A DNA stretch of 64,000 nucleotides, taken from NCBI RefSeq assembly GCF_021283545.2, contig NZ_CP128540.1, positions 6,360,501 to 6,424,500 of the forward strand, in the 5' to 3' direction. Under the pieces are notes generated by a model. That model searched no databases. It saw only the letters and a program-made list of their open reading frames with translations, and was not told the DNA's origin. Positions 38,882-47,911 of this stretch are shown in pieces; positions within the stretch are counted from its first letter, which is position 1; every line of letters begins with the position of its first letter. Position numbers and translations under genes: made by a program. The DNA comes from Pseudomonas alloputida (lineage in GTDB: Bacteria; Pseudomonadota; Gammaproteobacteria; Pseudomonadales; Pseudomonadaceae).

Positions 38882-41251
38882 TCAGTCTGTGACTACGCGC
38901 TTCAGTCGCAGTGCGTTGAACACCACGGAAGCCGAACTTACGCTCATGGCCAATGCCGCAATCATCGGTGACAATAGATGGCCGGTAAGCGGGTAGAACA
39001 AACCTGCCGCCAGCGGTATGCCCATAGCGTTGTAGAAAAATGCGAAGCCCAAGTTTTGACGCATGTTCTTCACCGTGGCCACGGATAGTGTTCTGGCCCG
39101 CAGGATGCCCATCAGGTCGCCCTTGACCAGCGTCAACTGGGAGCTGTTCATGGCAACATCGGTGCCAGTTCCCATGGCGATCCCAACATCAGCCCGGGCC
39201 AGCGCGGGGGCATCGTTGATCCCATCTCCTGCCATGGCAACCCGGCGCTTATCGCCCTGCAGGAGCGCCACCAGTTGCTCCTTGTCCTCGGGCTTCACTT
39301 CTCCGTGGACTTCCTCGATGCCGAGTTGTTTCGCGACCGCACGTGCCGTAGTCAGACCGTCGCCGGTGGCCATGATGACCTTCACATTTTCTGCCTGTAA
39401 CCGGGTTACCGCCTCCTTGGAGGTGGGTTTGACCGGATCGGACACCGCTAGCAGGCCAGCGAGCACGCCATCGACGGCCAGGTACATGATGCTCATGCCT
39501 TCCAGACGTAGCTGCTCGGCGCGGTCTCGCAACGGACTGGTGTCGAGGCCAGCCTCTTCCATCAAGGTCGTGTTGCCAAGCTGCAGCCGTTTGCCGTCCA
39601 CCTGGCCACGTACACCGATCCCAGAGCCCGACTCAAACGTCTCTGGCTTGGACAAGCTGTGTCCATGCGCTCGCGCATGATCGACAATCGCATGTGCCAG
39701 CGGGTGCTCGCTGCCTTGGTCCAGGCTGGCGGCAAGGCGCAAGACTTCGGGTGGCATGAACTGCCCGGTACCGACCACACTATGAAATACTGGCCGGCCC
39801 TCGGTGAGGGTCCCGGTCTTGTCGACGATCAGCGTGTCGATCTTGCAGAGGTTCTCGATAGCACTGGCGTCTCGGAAGAGCACGCCACTGCTGGCAGCCT
39901 TCCCGGTAGCGACCATGATCGACATGGGAGTGGCCAGGCCGAGCGCGCAGGGGCAGGCAATGATCAGGACCGCGACCGCATTGATCAGGCCGAAGACCCA
40001 GCCAGGCTCCGGTCCGAAAAGCCCCCAGCCGAAGAGGGTGACCAGCGCGACCAGAATCACCCCCATGACGAAATAGCCGGCCACGGTGTCCGCCATCCGC
40101 TGCATCGGGGCTTTCGAGCGCTGAGCCCGCGCGACCATCTGCACGATTTGCGAGAGCACTGTCTCGGCGCCGACCTTCTGCGCCGCCATCACAAGGCTGC
40201 CGTGGGTATTCAGCGTGGCACCGATGAGTGCATCCCCAGCTTTCTTCATCACTGGCACGGGCTCGCCTGTCAGCATGGATTCATCGATAGCACTTTCGCC
40301 CTCCAGGACCACCCCGTCGACCGGCACCTTCTCGCCAGGGCGAACGCGCAGGTGGTCGCCCGTATGCACGTGGGTGAGCGGAATATCTTCCTCCTGACCA
40401 TCGGCCCCGATGCGACGGGCGGTCTTGGGGGCAAGGCCCAGGAGCGACTTGATGGCGGCAGAGGTTTGTGAGCGCGCCTTGAGCTCGAGCATTTGGCCGA
40501 GCAACGTTAATGAGATGATGACCGCGGCCGCTTCGAAGTAGACGCCAATGCGGCCATCCTGCATGAAAGTCGTCGGGAAAACCTGCGGGAACACTGTGGC
40601 CGCAACGCTGTATAGGTACGCCGCAGCCGTTCCCAAACCTATCAAGGTCCACATATTCGGGCTGCGATTACGAATCGATGCGACCCCACGCACGAAAAAC
40701 GGCCAGCCAGCCCATAGTGTCACGGGAGTGGCCAGAATCAACTCCACCCAATTCTGTGTGGCACCATGCAGCAATTGGAGCTGGTGGGCAGTCATGGCCA
40801 ACACGGTCACGATGACCGTCAGGGGCAAGGTCCACCAGAAGCGGCGGGAGAAGTCCTTGAGTTCCGGGTTCTCGTCTTCCTCAAGCTCCGGTATTACCGG
40901 CTCTAGGGCCATGCCACAGATTGGGCAACTGCCCGGCCCACGCTGGCGGATTTGGGGATGCATCGGGCAAGTGTATTCGGCGTCCGCCGCGTTGCTTGGC
41001 TGCGGGGCAGCCGAGTGGAGATGGCCCGCGTGTTCTTGGTCCTGGGGAGGGCTAAGATAATGCACAGGCGCTGCGCGGAATTTCGTCAGGCACTTTTCAC
41101 TGCAGAAGCGGTATGTCCTTCCCTCGTATAGCTCGAAGTAGCGACTATCCGGTGGCACCGTCATACCGCATACCAAATCGCGCTGACTACCATCCGGTTG
41201 CTCATGCGGGTGCGAGTGGTCATGGTCATGCTGGCACGATTCGGTGTGCAT
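38882..41251 (-). CDS. P1B-1-type Cu(I)/Ag(I) exporting ATPase
   Basis: This 789-residue pump has a His-rich N-terminus ([20 protein letters not shown]), a YHS domain ([12 protein letters not shown] to [12 protein letters not shown]), a heavy-metal-binding domain with YTCPMHP and CPICGM, then the ATPase core: TGEP, CPCALG metal site in TM6, DKTGT phosphorylation site, GDGIND hinge. The last helices have FFYNAMGIP and MSVSSASVV, marks of copper/silver specificity. The classic N-terminal GMxCxxC domain is absent. Start at 41251 is favoured by AGGGAAC upstream; an in-frame extension to 41390 or 41422 is discussed in the findings. Confidence 0.93.
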   Translation of the reverse strand: MHTESCQHDHDHSHPHEQPDGSQRDLVCGMTVPPDSRYFELYEGRTYRFCSEKCLTKFRAAPVHYLSPPQDQEHAGHLHSAAPQPSNAADAEYTCPMHPQIRQRGPGSCPICGMALEPVIPELEEDENPELKDFSRRFWWTLPLTVIVTVLAMTAHQLQLLHGATQNWVELILATPVTLWAGWPFFVRGVASIRNRSPNMWTLIGLGTAAAYLYSVAATVFPQVFPTTFMQDGRIGVYFEAAAVIISLTLLGQMLELKARSQTSAAIKSLLGLAPKTARRIGADGQEEDIPLTHVHTGDHLRVRPGEKVPVDGVVLEGESAIDESMLTGEPVPVMKKAGDALIGATLNTHGSLVMAAQKVGAETVLSQIVQMVARAQRSKAPMQRMADTVAGYFVMGVILVALVTLFGWGLFGPEPGWVFGLINAVAVLIIACPCALGLATPMSIMVATGKAASSGVLFRDASAIENLCKIDTLIVDKTGTLTEGRPVFHSVVGTGQFMPPEVLRLAASLDQGSEHPLAHAIVDHARAHGHSLSKPETFESGSGIGVRGQVDGKRLQLGNTTLMEEAGLDTSPLRDRAEQLRLEGMSIMYLAVDGVLAGLLAVSDPVKPTSKEAVTRLQAENVKVIMATGDGLTTARAVAKQLGIEEVHGEVKPEDKEQLVALLQGDKRRVAMAGDGINDAPALARADVGIAMGTGTDVAMNSSQLTLVKGDLMGILRARTLSVATVKNMRQNLGFAFFYNAMGIPLAAGLFYPLTGHLLSPMIAALAMSVSSASVVFNALRLKRVVTD

Positions 41252-41649
41252 GAAGTAGTTCCCTTTGTTGTCCGGTTTGGACGAGTTTTCACCCTTTTGG
41301 TGAGAATACCCGCCATGGTTGTGCCCGAAGAGGTGCGTCAGCAGACAGAGCAACAAAATTAAATCAGTGTAGTACCTGTGACAGGTGGCCATAGTGCTCA
41401 CGAGCCACATATAACAGGCCAAATATGACCTGTATGATCAGTGCGATACCGCCTTTAGTCCGCCAAAAAGGTATTGCCAGATCAGCACCATGGCGATGGG
41501 CTCCGTCATGATCAACTCCCAAGCTGGGTGGGAAATATCGGCCGCTGCCGTATTGCTCAGCCTAGACAACATCTCCTTGTACAACTGTGACGCCAATCAA
41601 TGCTCCTGTAAGGGTGTCGATTATTGTTGTGGTGTAGCGTCATGGCATA
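41252..41649. promoter_or_regulatory. Upstream region of the copper ATPase; end of the metal cargo
   Basis: This region holds the probable ATPase promoter. A 20-bp inverted repeat, ACAGGCC...GACCTGT with one arm mismatch, lies at 41414-41433, and a smaller dyad ACCTGTGACAGGT near 41381-41393; either could bind a metal-responsive regulator. The first part is open in the ATPase frame and encodes a hydrophobic, His-rich peptide. No separate gene is supported. Confidence 0.4.
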
Positions 41650-41664
41650 GATCATTTCTGGAGG

Positions 41665-41985
41665 TTGCTGATCCTGCTGCTGCACCAGTGGTTGCCCTTC
41701 GACACTGCGCTGGCTGCCTTGTACCCCGGCGAGGGAGTGCCCAAGCCGCTGGAGGAGTACGACGCCGGCTCCCGGAGGGGAACGCCGTCCATGCTTTCCT
41801 GCCTGGACGGCCTATACTTGCTCGACCCCTTCTACCGGGCCTGTCAGGAAGGCCTGCCCAGTGGGCTGTAACGCCTGGAGGAGATCGCTTCTGACCAGTT
41901 CCGTCAAAGCGAGTACTTCCTCAGTTACTTCCACGCCAACGCATTGGAAGACGAGGTGCAGTTCGTTCTCCAGTTGCCGGCCTAG
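41665..41985 (+). pseudogene. Fragment of a LuxR-family regulator gene with an in-frame stop
   Basis: The frame reads HQWLPFDTALAALYPGEGVP, LDGLYLLDPFYRACQEGLPS, then TAA at 41869 exactly where family members have a tyrosine codon, then RLEEIASDQFRQSEYFLSYF and a stop at 41983 after LQLPA. This is the N-terminal ligand-domain pattern of LuxR-type solo regulators. The C-terminal helix-turn-helix is absent, and the true start is probably also missing. The gene is dead by both truncation and nonsense mutation. Confidence 0.7.
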
Positions 41986-42402
41986 GTAGCCTTATGCGAT
42001 CTAACAGCTCAAGCCCCAGACCTGATACATGCGGTGCGATACAGCGCTGATCGGGTCACTCTTCGCTGTTCCCCTTCCAGCTTTGCCTTTGCCCACAGCA
42101 GACGTCGGAGATGAAACTGCTCGGCGGACTCACAAACCTGCTCCAGTGCTCTCGCACAAGGCTTTGATCTGGCCATCTTTGCTTGAATGGCTGACCCGTG
42201 GCAGGGCGTTGGCCGTGTTTTCTTCGTGCGTGTTGAGCCCAATGCGAGCGCGATCCACCATCCACAGGCCGCTACTGCCGCGCGCCAATTCTATGCCGGC
42301 ACTACTCGTCAAAAATTAGGTGAGTGCCTACCCGGCAGGCAATGGGCTACTATCGAGCCCTATCTCTATCCGAAAGGGTTAGCTCCGTTGCCAGGGAATT
42401 GC
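41986..42402. other. Gap between the LuxR remnant and the ATPase-STAS gene
   Basis: Several short open frames overlap on both strands but none has a ribosome site together with a recognisable domain. The ATPase-STAS frame stays open upstream to 42187, without a convincing start. The stretch is probably decayed sequence plus the promoter of the next gene. Confidence 0.4.
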
Positions 42403-43422
42403 ATGCAGGCCATCGATATTGAAAACGCGATCGTTCTTCCTTGGGGGCTTGGCTCAAGATCGCCCCATGACCTGTTTTCTGTGTGCTCAGAAATCATTAA
42501 CTGCCCTGGCGACATCGTTTTAGACGCTAGCAACCTCTCGTATATCGATCCGTTAGGGATGGCCACGCTGCGGGCGTTGTTTGAGAACCAGTTGGCCCAG
42601 AAGCGAGTTTCGATGCAGTTTCTGAGCAGAGACCTGACCTCCTACCTAGCCAGGATGGATTTTTTCAAGGACATTGATGTAGAGGGTGTTGATCTATCGG
42701 GAGTAGGACGTCGAAACGACCGAAGCACCTCGTTGGTGGAAATCACCAAAATCAGCGAACACCATCAAGCAGAGGCTGCAGCGTCTCGCCTCGCTAGGGC
42801 TATCACGGGAAGGTTGACTCAGTCGGACCCGGACGCTCCAGTCGACGAGTACACGGGACGGAATGAGTTTGACTCCTACCGGGGCCCTTTGGAGTATTCG
42901 CTCAAGGAGCTATTGGAAAACTCGCTTACTCACGCCCGCAGAGAGGGACGTGGTGACGCCGCCGTTTGGCTGACCTGTCAGTTTTATCCAAAATTGAACC
43001 TTGTACGCATGGCGATCGTCGATAATGGGTGTGGGTTTCTCGCGACACTGAGGAATCACCCTGAGCTTCATGACCGCACGCATTTGCACGCGATCGAGGC
43101 GGCACTCAAACCGCGAGTGAGCTGCAACCGGGGTGCGATGGCCGAGATCCTGGGTAGCGAGAACCAAGGTATCGGGTTAACAACTACCGCAAAAATTGCA
43201 GACGCGGCGGGCGGTGGTTTGATCATCGTGAGCGGCAATGGCATACATGACACAAAGCGTCGGCAGTCTCAGGAGCTGCATGATGCGCTGTGGAATGGTG
43301 TATCGATCGCGTTTAGCTGTACCCGTGAGCTGCTGCCCACCATTTCGATCAGTGACTTGCTGCCGAAGGACGATGCGGGACAGGTTGACGACGATCTCGA
43401 CCTAGATCTGAATTTCCGCTAG
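42403..43422 (+). CDS. STAS-GHKL ATPase fusion protein (partner-switch-like)
   Basis: The product is 339 residues from ATG 42403 with AGGGA at good spacing. Residues ~1-100 look like a STAS domain (DIVLDASNLSYIDPLGMATLRALF). Residues ~150-320 are a GHKL ATP-binding domain with an N-box LKELLENSLTHA, G1 box DNGCGF and G2 box GIGLTTT. There is no histidine H-box or dimerisation helix pair, so it is not an ordinary sensor kinase. An acidic tail (DDAGQVDDDLDLDLNF) ends the chain. It precedes a small STAS-like gene by 123 bp. A phospho-switch between the two is inference. Confidence 0.75.
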   Translation: MQAIDIENAIVLPWGLGSRSPHDLFSVCSEIINCPGDIVLDASNLSYIDPLGMATLRALFENQLAQKRVSMQFLSRDLTSYLARMDFFKDIDVEGVDLSGVGRRNDRSTSLVEITKISEHHQAEAAASRLARAITGRLTQSDPDAPVDEYTGRNEFDSYRGPLEYSLKELLENSLTHARREGRGDAAVWLTCQFYPKLNLVRMAIVDNGCGFLATLRNHPELHDRTHLHAIEAALKPRVSCNRGAMAEILGSENQGIGLTTTAKIADAAGGGLIIVSGNGIHDTKRRQSQELHDALWNGVSIAFSCTRELLPTISISDLLPKDDAGQVDDDLDLDLNFR

Positions 43423-43545
43423 CTCTGGCTTTTTGATAGCTCGAGGGCTAGAGTCGATCATGCAAGGAGCGGTAAATGGGAGATTCAGCGTCAACTGAAA
43501 CTCTCGGGCTGCAAAAAAGGATTATGCAATACAAGGGGTTACGAC

Positions 43546-43851
43546 ATGCAAACTCAAATTCGATTAAGTAGGGATAGTTCTATCCGAACGTACGGAATGC
43601 GAGCTTCAGCGATCCCCTACCGTACCGAAATCGAACGCTCGCTCAGTAGTGGTGAGAGCGTTGTCATAGATTTCGCTGGGAACGATGTCACTCAGTCCTT
43701 CGTCGACGAGTTGATCGGGGCGCTGATTCTGAAGGAGGGTCGCCAGGTGGTATCGCGCCTTGCCTTTGAAAACTGCACCAACGATGTCAAAGGAATCATT
43801 AAATTTGTGGTCCATGATCGAGTTCGACAGCTGCAAAAAATGCCCGCGTGA
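43546..43851 (+). CDS. STAS-like DUF4325 protein
   Basis: The 101-residue protein matches STAS-like DUF4325 by the pattern SGESVVIDFAGNDVTQSFVDELIGALILKEG, where the strand-helix unit VIDF...SFVDELIG is typical. These proteins occur beside GHKL ATPases and are thought to act as partners in signalling modules. AAGGGG precedes the ATG. It lies directly after the STAS-ATPase gene and before a strong terminator, so both probably form one transcript. Function not known. Confidence 0.75.
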   Translation: MQTQIRLSRDSSIRTYGMRASAIPYRTEIERSLSSGESVVIDFAGNDVTQSFVDELIGALILKEGRQVVSRLAFENCTNDVKGIIKFVVHDRVRQLQKMPA

Positions 43852-43869
43852 CGGATCCGCATTGAATTT

Positions 43870-43896
43870 AAGGCCCTCAATATTGAGGGCCTTTTC
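43870..43896 (+). terminator. Rho-independent terminator after the STAS-like gene
   Basis: A perfect 24-bp palindrome (AAGGCCCTCAAT / ATTGAGGGCCTT, 43870-43893) is followed by TTC and ends the plus-strand ATPase/STAS unit, 19 bp past the stop codon. The following 270 bp hold no supported gene. Confidence 0.85.
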
Positions 43897-44168
43897 ATTG
43901 GTGCCAGGCAAAAGATAGCCGTCTTGAGTGGCCCCCATAGCTCGCCCTGAAAAGCGAATGTCAGGGGACACACCGCAGAAAAGCGTTCTGTAGCGGAGGA
44001 ATACGTGGAAAACGGAGCTTAGGTTTCCTCATTGAGATGTGTAGAAATCCATCGCGACTCACCTATGCAAAGGCTGCGAAAAGCCTGAATCTACTGGGGT
44101 ATCGTGGCGTGAGATATGTGCAAAAAAATGTGCACAGCATCTGCGGATTGGAGAGCTGGCTTGGCTCC
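43897..44168. other. Gap between the STAS-like gene and convergent Sir2 gene
   Basis: No supported gene. One 64-codon frame from 44037 begins with ATG but overlaps the end of the Sir2 gene and shows no motif; it is left out. No clear hairpin serves the Sir2 side. Confidence 0.4.
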
Positions 44169-44957
44169 TTAAGTAAAACCATCAAGCTGCAACGGACCTG
44201 CAACTCCTGCGGCTTGAAGCAAAGCGGGTAATACCACCCCTGCAGGCCCAACGAGCATTATCTCTTCCGCCCCGTCCATCCCCACGTCGTCAAGGTTCAC
44301 ATGGATCACGGTTGCCCCGGCCGCCAGAGCCATATCTGGAATACCGGCTGCCGGCATGACTACGCCAGATGTACCCACCGAAATCAGCAAGTCACAGGCT
44401 TCCACAAGCCTTACTGCTGAACGCCACGCATCCTCTGGAAGATTCTCTCTGAACCAGACCACCCCAGGGCGCAACCTTCCGTTGCATCGAGTGCATCGCG
44501 GGGGCTCGATCATCTGTCCCGCCGGGGGAACCGCCAGTTGGTCTGGTGATAACTCTGCTGGCCGGTGACATCCAAAGCATTTCACGTCCATCAAGCTGCC
44601 ATGGAGGTGTATCACCGGACTGGAGCCGGCTCGTTCATGCAGATCATCGATGTTCTGGGTAACGACAGATACGTTCCAGCCAGCATCAGCTATCCGTGGA
44701 ATAGATAGATGAGCCAAGTTAGGTTTGGCCTGGCCAACCTGCTGTCGACGCCAGAGATACCAGCTCCAGACGAGAGCTGGATTCTCGCGAAAGGCGTTCG
44801 CTGTTTCGAGACGCTGAGGGTCATGCTTCGCCCAGAGCCCTGTCAGTTTGTCGCGGAAGGTCGGAATTCCGCTGTCAGCAGAGATACCTGCACCCGTGAA
44901 AAAAACGACCCTCTTGGACCTGCGCAAAGCCTCAGCAGCTCTTCGCAAATTGCTCAT
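44169..44957 (-). CDS. Sir2-family NAD+-dependent protein deacylase
   Basis: The 262-residue protein has the sirtuin core: FFTGAGISADSGIPTFRD (NAD site, residues ~20-36), TQNIDDLHERAG, the catalytic His119 in HLHG, and a zinc module with CFGC and CTRC pairs. C-terminal GTSGVVMPAAGIPDMAL and VIHVNLDD complete the NAD pocket. All catalytic and zinc residues are present, so it is a CobB-type deacylase rather than a defence NADase. The ATG at 44957 has GAGGTG upstream. It is the only minus-strand gene among plus-strand neighbours in this cargo block. Targets are unknown. Confidence 0.88.
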   Translation of the reverse strand: MSNLRRAAEALRRSKRVVFFTGAGISADSGIPTFRDKLTGLWAKHDPQRLETANAFRENPALVWSWYLWRRQQVGQAKPNLAHLSIPRIADAGWNVSVVTQNIDDLHERAGSSPVIHLHGSLMDVKCFGCHRPAELSPDQLAVPPAGQMIEPPRCTRCNGRLRPGVVWFRENLPEDAWRSAVRLVEACDLLISVGTSGVVMPAAGIPDMALAAGATVIHVNLDDVGMDGAEEIMLVGPAGVVLPALLQAAGVAGPLQLDGFT

Positions 44958-45164
44958 TGGACACACCTCAGCCCCGCAGCAGGGACACCCTTGCAGTAAA
45001 CACGGGAAAAGCCGCACATCCTAGCTAAAGCACTCGCGTTTGATCGGAAAACCAAGCGTTGAGTGCAGGGTGCCGCATACTGATCTCACCGATTTTAGGA
45101 AAGCTCCAATGGATTTCAGCTTCCCGATCTACAGCTAGCCGTAGCCCCATCGCGGGAGGTGCTT

Positions 45165-45821
45165 GTGACCACTCCCTTTGCTCACATCCAGACCCGACAT
45201 GAGCCTTCAACCGAGCCGAATAAAAGCAAGGTCGCTTTGGTTGCTACCCTGTCGATTGAAGCCAATACAGACCAGACGATCGATGCTTACCTCGGTGGGC
45301 TGCAGATGTACAACGATCTATTCGAGTGGCGGCTGGATGAGTACCCCCAGAAAGCGCTAGATCTCATCATCGACTGCTTTCTCCCCGCAGAGTCGGTGCC
45401 TCAATCCATCCTGAAGAACGGCGTTTCAGTCGGGCTCATCCGCTCCAGGGTCTTCCAAAGCGGAGACTGGATATCAGGCAAGCAATGGCTTCAGCTGGCA
45501 TCTACCTCCACCCCAGGCGGTGAAGTTGATCCCAACCAGTCACTGGCTGATGGTCAGATCTTCTCGCTTCGACCTGGGAAGGTCGACTTCTTCCCCGTTT
45601 ATGCTTTGGACGGTAGCAACGGCTATCGACCGATCAGCAGACTTAGCGACGTACTGTCCGTTCTCTCGACTCGCATGGACGAGTGGTCTATGGCGGCTTG
45701 GTTCCAATCAGAAAATTCGTCTCTGGGCGGTATCGCTCCCAAGGCCTTGCTGTTATCCGCCCCAGAACAGGTGCTAGCTGCCGCAAAGAAAAAGCCAAGA
45801 GGAAGACGTGTGAGCAGATGA
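45165..45821 (+). CDS. Unknown cargo protein with ParS/MbcA-like C-terminus
   Basis: The product is about 218 residues. GTG at 45165 has GGGAGG five bases upstream; another GTG at 45159 overlaps it. N-terminal sequence QTRHEPSTEPNKSKVALVAT is unlike known domains. Near the C-terminus, SSLGGIAPKALLLSAPEQVL resembles the toxin-binding segment of Xre/MbcA/ParS antitoxins (NxxLGGxxPxxLL). The end is basic (KKKPRGRRV). No toxin gene of the RES type follows. The resemblance is short, so function is open. Confidence 0.55.
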   Translation: MTTPFAHIQTRHEPSTEPNKSKVALVATLSIEANTDQTIDAYLGGLQMYNDLFEWRLDEYPQKALDLIIDCFLPAESVPQSILKNGVSVGLIRSRVFQSGDWISGKQWLQLASTSTPGGEVDPNQSLADGQIFSLRPGKVDFFPVYALDGSNGYRPISRLSDVLSVLSTRMDEWSMAAWFQSENSSLGGIAPKALLLSAPEQVLAAAKKKPRGRRVSR

Positions 45822-45879
45822 ACGGCTTCAGACTGCATACCGTGCCGCGTCCGATGGATGGCGTCTCAGGGGATCAAAG

Positions 45880-46176
45880 ATGAACAGTCAAGCAGCTCTC
45901 GGCAGCGATCGTAACTGGCGACCCGTCTTCCATGATTGCTATTCGACGGTGATCAAGGCGGTTGATGCTCGGTATGACGTTCGCGGTTATCTGTTATCAG
46001 AGTTGGTGAAGCTTTGCCTGAAAAATCGGGCCAAAGTTCCGCTAGCTCGGCGCGCCTACTACGAGGGATGCGTTCAGAAGGAAGCCATAGCTTTTCTGGA
46101 GCGTTACACCTCCCACCTGCTATTCGGCCCTGGCGGCCGACTCTCGCCGCAGGAATACCGATACGACACATATTGA
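45880..46176 (+). CDS. Small cargo protein of unknown function
   Basis: The 98-residue frame starts MNSQAALGSDRNWRPVFHDC and has a basic middle (KLCLKNRAKVPLARRAYYEG). The start has AAAG/GGGG-like purines a few bases upstream (GGGGATCAAAGATG). It lies 58 bp after the preceding gene and 54 bp before the next, suggesting an operon of three small genes. No domain is recognised. It has neither signal peptide nor membrane segment, so a cytoplasmic protein is expected. Confidence 0.55.
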   Translation: MNSQAALGSDRNWRPVFHDCYSTVIKAVDARYDVRGYLLSELVKLCLKNRAKVPLARRAYYEGCVQKEAIAFLERYTSHLLFGPGGRLSPQEYRYDTY

Positions 46177-46230
46177 TGCTGTCAAAGGCGCGACTCTGGC
46201 TTAACCAATTGTCCCAACGTTGGCAGAGGC

Positions 46231-46542
46231 TTGATGATGAAAATCACTGGTCGTGTAGAAACGGAAGCGGTGGTCGACGTGAGCTGCGACGTATGCGGCT
46301 CCTCCACACGTTTGGAAACCGGCAGTCTTCAGTATGGGGTGCTCCACGCGCACTGGGGCTTCGGTGCACTGCATGACGGAGAGCGCTATGAGGTGCACCT
46401 ATGTGAACCTTGCTTCTTCCAGACCATCGCTTACCTCAAGCAAGAGCGGCGCACAGCCAACATGTTTGAAGGTGATCCACAGCAGCCCGAGGATGACTTC
46501 GGCCTCGCTTCCAGGGATGACTTTTTCCGTGATGGTCACTGA
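46231..46542 (+). CDS. Small zinc-ribbon-like cargo protein
   Basis: The 103-residue protein has CDVCG near residue 19-23 and CEPC near residue 59-62, giving a four-cysteine zinc ribbon around a central LQYGVLHAHWGFGALHDGER segment. The C-terminus is acidic (DPQQPEDDFGLASRDDFF). Similar short proteins are found widely in Pseudomonas islands without known function. A hairpin just after the stop would end the transcript against the convergent tnsC gene. The first ATG is doubled; either could be used. Confidence 0.6.
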   Translation: MMMKITGRVETEAVVDVSCDVCGSSTRLETGSLQYGVLHAHWGFGALHDGERYEVHLCEPCFFQTIAYLKQERRTANMFEGDPQQPEDDFGLASRDDFFRDGH

Positions 46543-46546
46543 TTTG

Positions 46547-46580
46547 AAAGCCGAGCTGGACATGCTACTTCGGCTTTTTA
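46547..46580 (+). terminator. Terminator between the small cargo genes and tnsC
   Basis: Arms AAAGCCGA (46547-46554) and TCGGCTTT (46570-46577) are followed by TTA on the plus strand. It stands four bases past the stop of the zinc-ribbon gene and overlaps the 3' end of the convergent tnsC. Confidence 0.7.
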
Positions 46581-47911
46581 GGGGGTGAGGACGGGGACTG
46601 TGAGTCCGCATATCGATGGAAGGCTAGTGCTAGGTCTTCGTCGGTCGCCTTTGGAAGCGGTTTACGACGGGGCGCTTTGGCCGGAGCTTTCTCATCCGGT
46701 TGGGTAATCTGCCTAAGTAGGGAGCGCTCAGTCTCGGTAGCCGACGAATCGAAGACCTTTGTCTGTACACGCTGATCACGGTCTGTCCTGTTAAAGCTCA
46801 CCACGTTCGACTTGTATTCAACAGGTAAGTCAAATGGACAGCGCAGGTCCAAATGCCCCCCTTGATTGCCTTTGCTAATGGCCAGCAATTGCAACTCTTC
46901 GACCTCTTTCGAGCTGGTGGTATACGCGCTCGATCTGTAGGCCTTGTGGAGGTCGTCGACTTCAATCCGGTTTCTGCCGGCGACTCGGCATTCGATGTAG
47001 GCAAGCTTCAGCAGTTGTACGACAAGCCGCTTGATACCAAAAGTGGAACGGTAAAGCTCAGCCGCAAATTCATCCTTTCCTGAACTGATACGGCCGTCAC
47101 TGAGCCTCATGCACTCGCCTACGTACTCTGCCCAATCCTGGCTCCTTGGATCCTCGGGCAGCATTACCCTGGGTTGAGAAAGCAGCCTCTGCTTGTCCTC
47201 ACTGTTGCGACGAAACAGCTTGTGCCCGAGGCTATAGTTGGACACAAAAATCGTCGGCACTCCGATGGCTACCATCGTCAATAGTATGTCGGTCACTTTG
47301 GACGCGCCCATGCCGGTGTTGATGTGCTGCGTCTCATCCAGGACAACTGTTAAAACCCCGTCCCGGTTGGCGCGACGGCGACACTCCACAAGCAGTTTTG
47401 CCAGGTTACCACCCCGCCCCTCATGACCACTTCCATGAATGAAGTCTAGTAGGAGCTGTTTACCACTCGCTTTACCGCGGGCGCTCGCATACCACATCGA
47501 GGCAAGCTCTATGCTGCCCTCGAACAGGTCACAAGTCAGTTCTACCGGCGGGGGCATCGCTCTTCGAAGAGCAGCAATCGTCTGGCTTTTACCGACCCCA
47601 GCTAGGCCGGTAAGGCAAATCGGTGAAGCTTCCACGTCGGGCGGATTAAAGATCCTTCCGGCGTACTCTGCTTCACTCCTGAAATTTTTGAGGTTGTGCA
47701 AATATGCCAAACCGATCATTTCTTGAATAAAGGCAAGCGAGAACTGGTTGGGGAGGTACATCTCTTTGAGCCGCTCAGCGAGTAGCTCAGCACCGAGCAA
47801 GGGAGGAAGCGCCTCCAAATCCTTTATCGGATCTGGTCGAACAGTCACTCGACTACGGATGGATTCGATGTCCATATAACCATCGAAGCGAGCTTCAATG
47901 ATTCTGTTCAT
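46565..47911 (-). CDS. tnsC: Tn7-type transposition regulator TnsC (AAA+ ATPase)
   Basis: The 448-residue protein has Walker A GLAGVGKSQ at residues 102-110 and Walker B VVLDETQHIN at ~189-198, the pattern of TnsC and related TniB ATPases. TnsC links the target-selection protein (TnsD/TniQ) bound at the insertion site to the TnsAB transposase and gives target immunity. Its start overlaps the 3' end of tnsB by four bases, completing a tnsA-tnsB-tnsC operon. The basic Lys/Pro-rich end (RKPLPKATDE ... PPKKPK) may contact TnsAB. It appears intact. Confidence 0.88.
   Translation of the reverse strand: MNRIIEARFDGYMDIESIRSRVTVRPDPIKDLEALPPLLGAELLAERLKEMYLPNQFSLAFIQEMIGLAYLHNLKNFRSEAEYAGRIFNPPDVEASPICLTGLAGVGKSQTIAALRRAMPPPVELTCDLFEGSIELASMWYASARGKASGKQLLLDFIHGSGHEGRGGNLAKLLVECRRRANRDGVLTVVLDETQHINTGMGASKVTDILLTMVAIGVPTIFVSNYSLGHKLFRRNSEDKQRLLSQPRVMLPEDPRSQDWAEYVGECMRLSDGRISSGKDEFAAELYRSTFGIKRLVVQLLKLAYIECRVAGRNRIEVDDLHKAYRSSAYTTSSKEVEELQLLAISKGNQGGHLDLRCPFDLPVEYKSNVVSFNRTDRDQRVQTKVFDSSATETERSLLRQITQPDEKAPAKAPRRKPLPKATDEDLALAFHRYADSQSPSSPPKKPK

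Noticed and set aside
42056..42312. Overlapping minus-strand frames that might be a transposase remnant
   Set aside because: Three frames overlap without any recognisable transposase motif; I could not support an identity.
44037..44231. 64-codon open frame overlapping the end of the Sir2 gene
   Set aside because: Overlap with a certain gene, no homology pattern and no proper start signals.
44169..44957. Sir2 as a phage-defence NADase
   Set aside because: Defence Sir2 domains are usually fused or paired with other effectors and lack the zinc module; this protein keeps the four cysteines and a CobB-like length.
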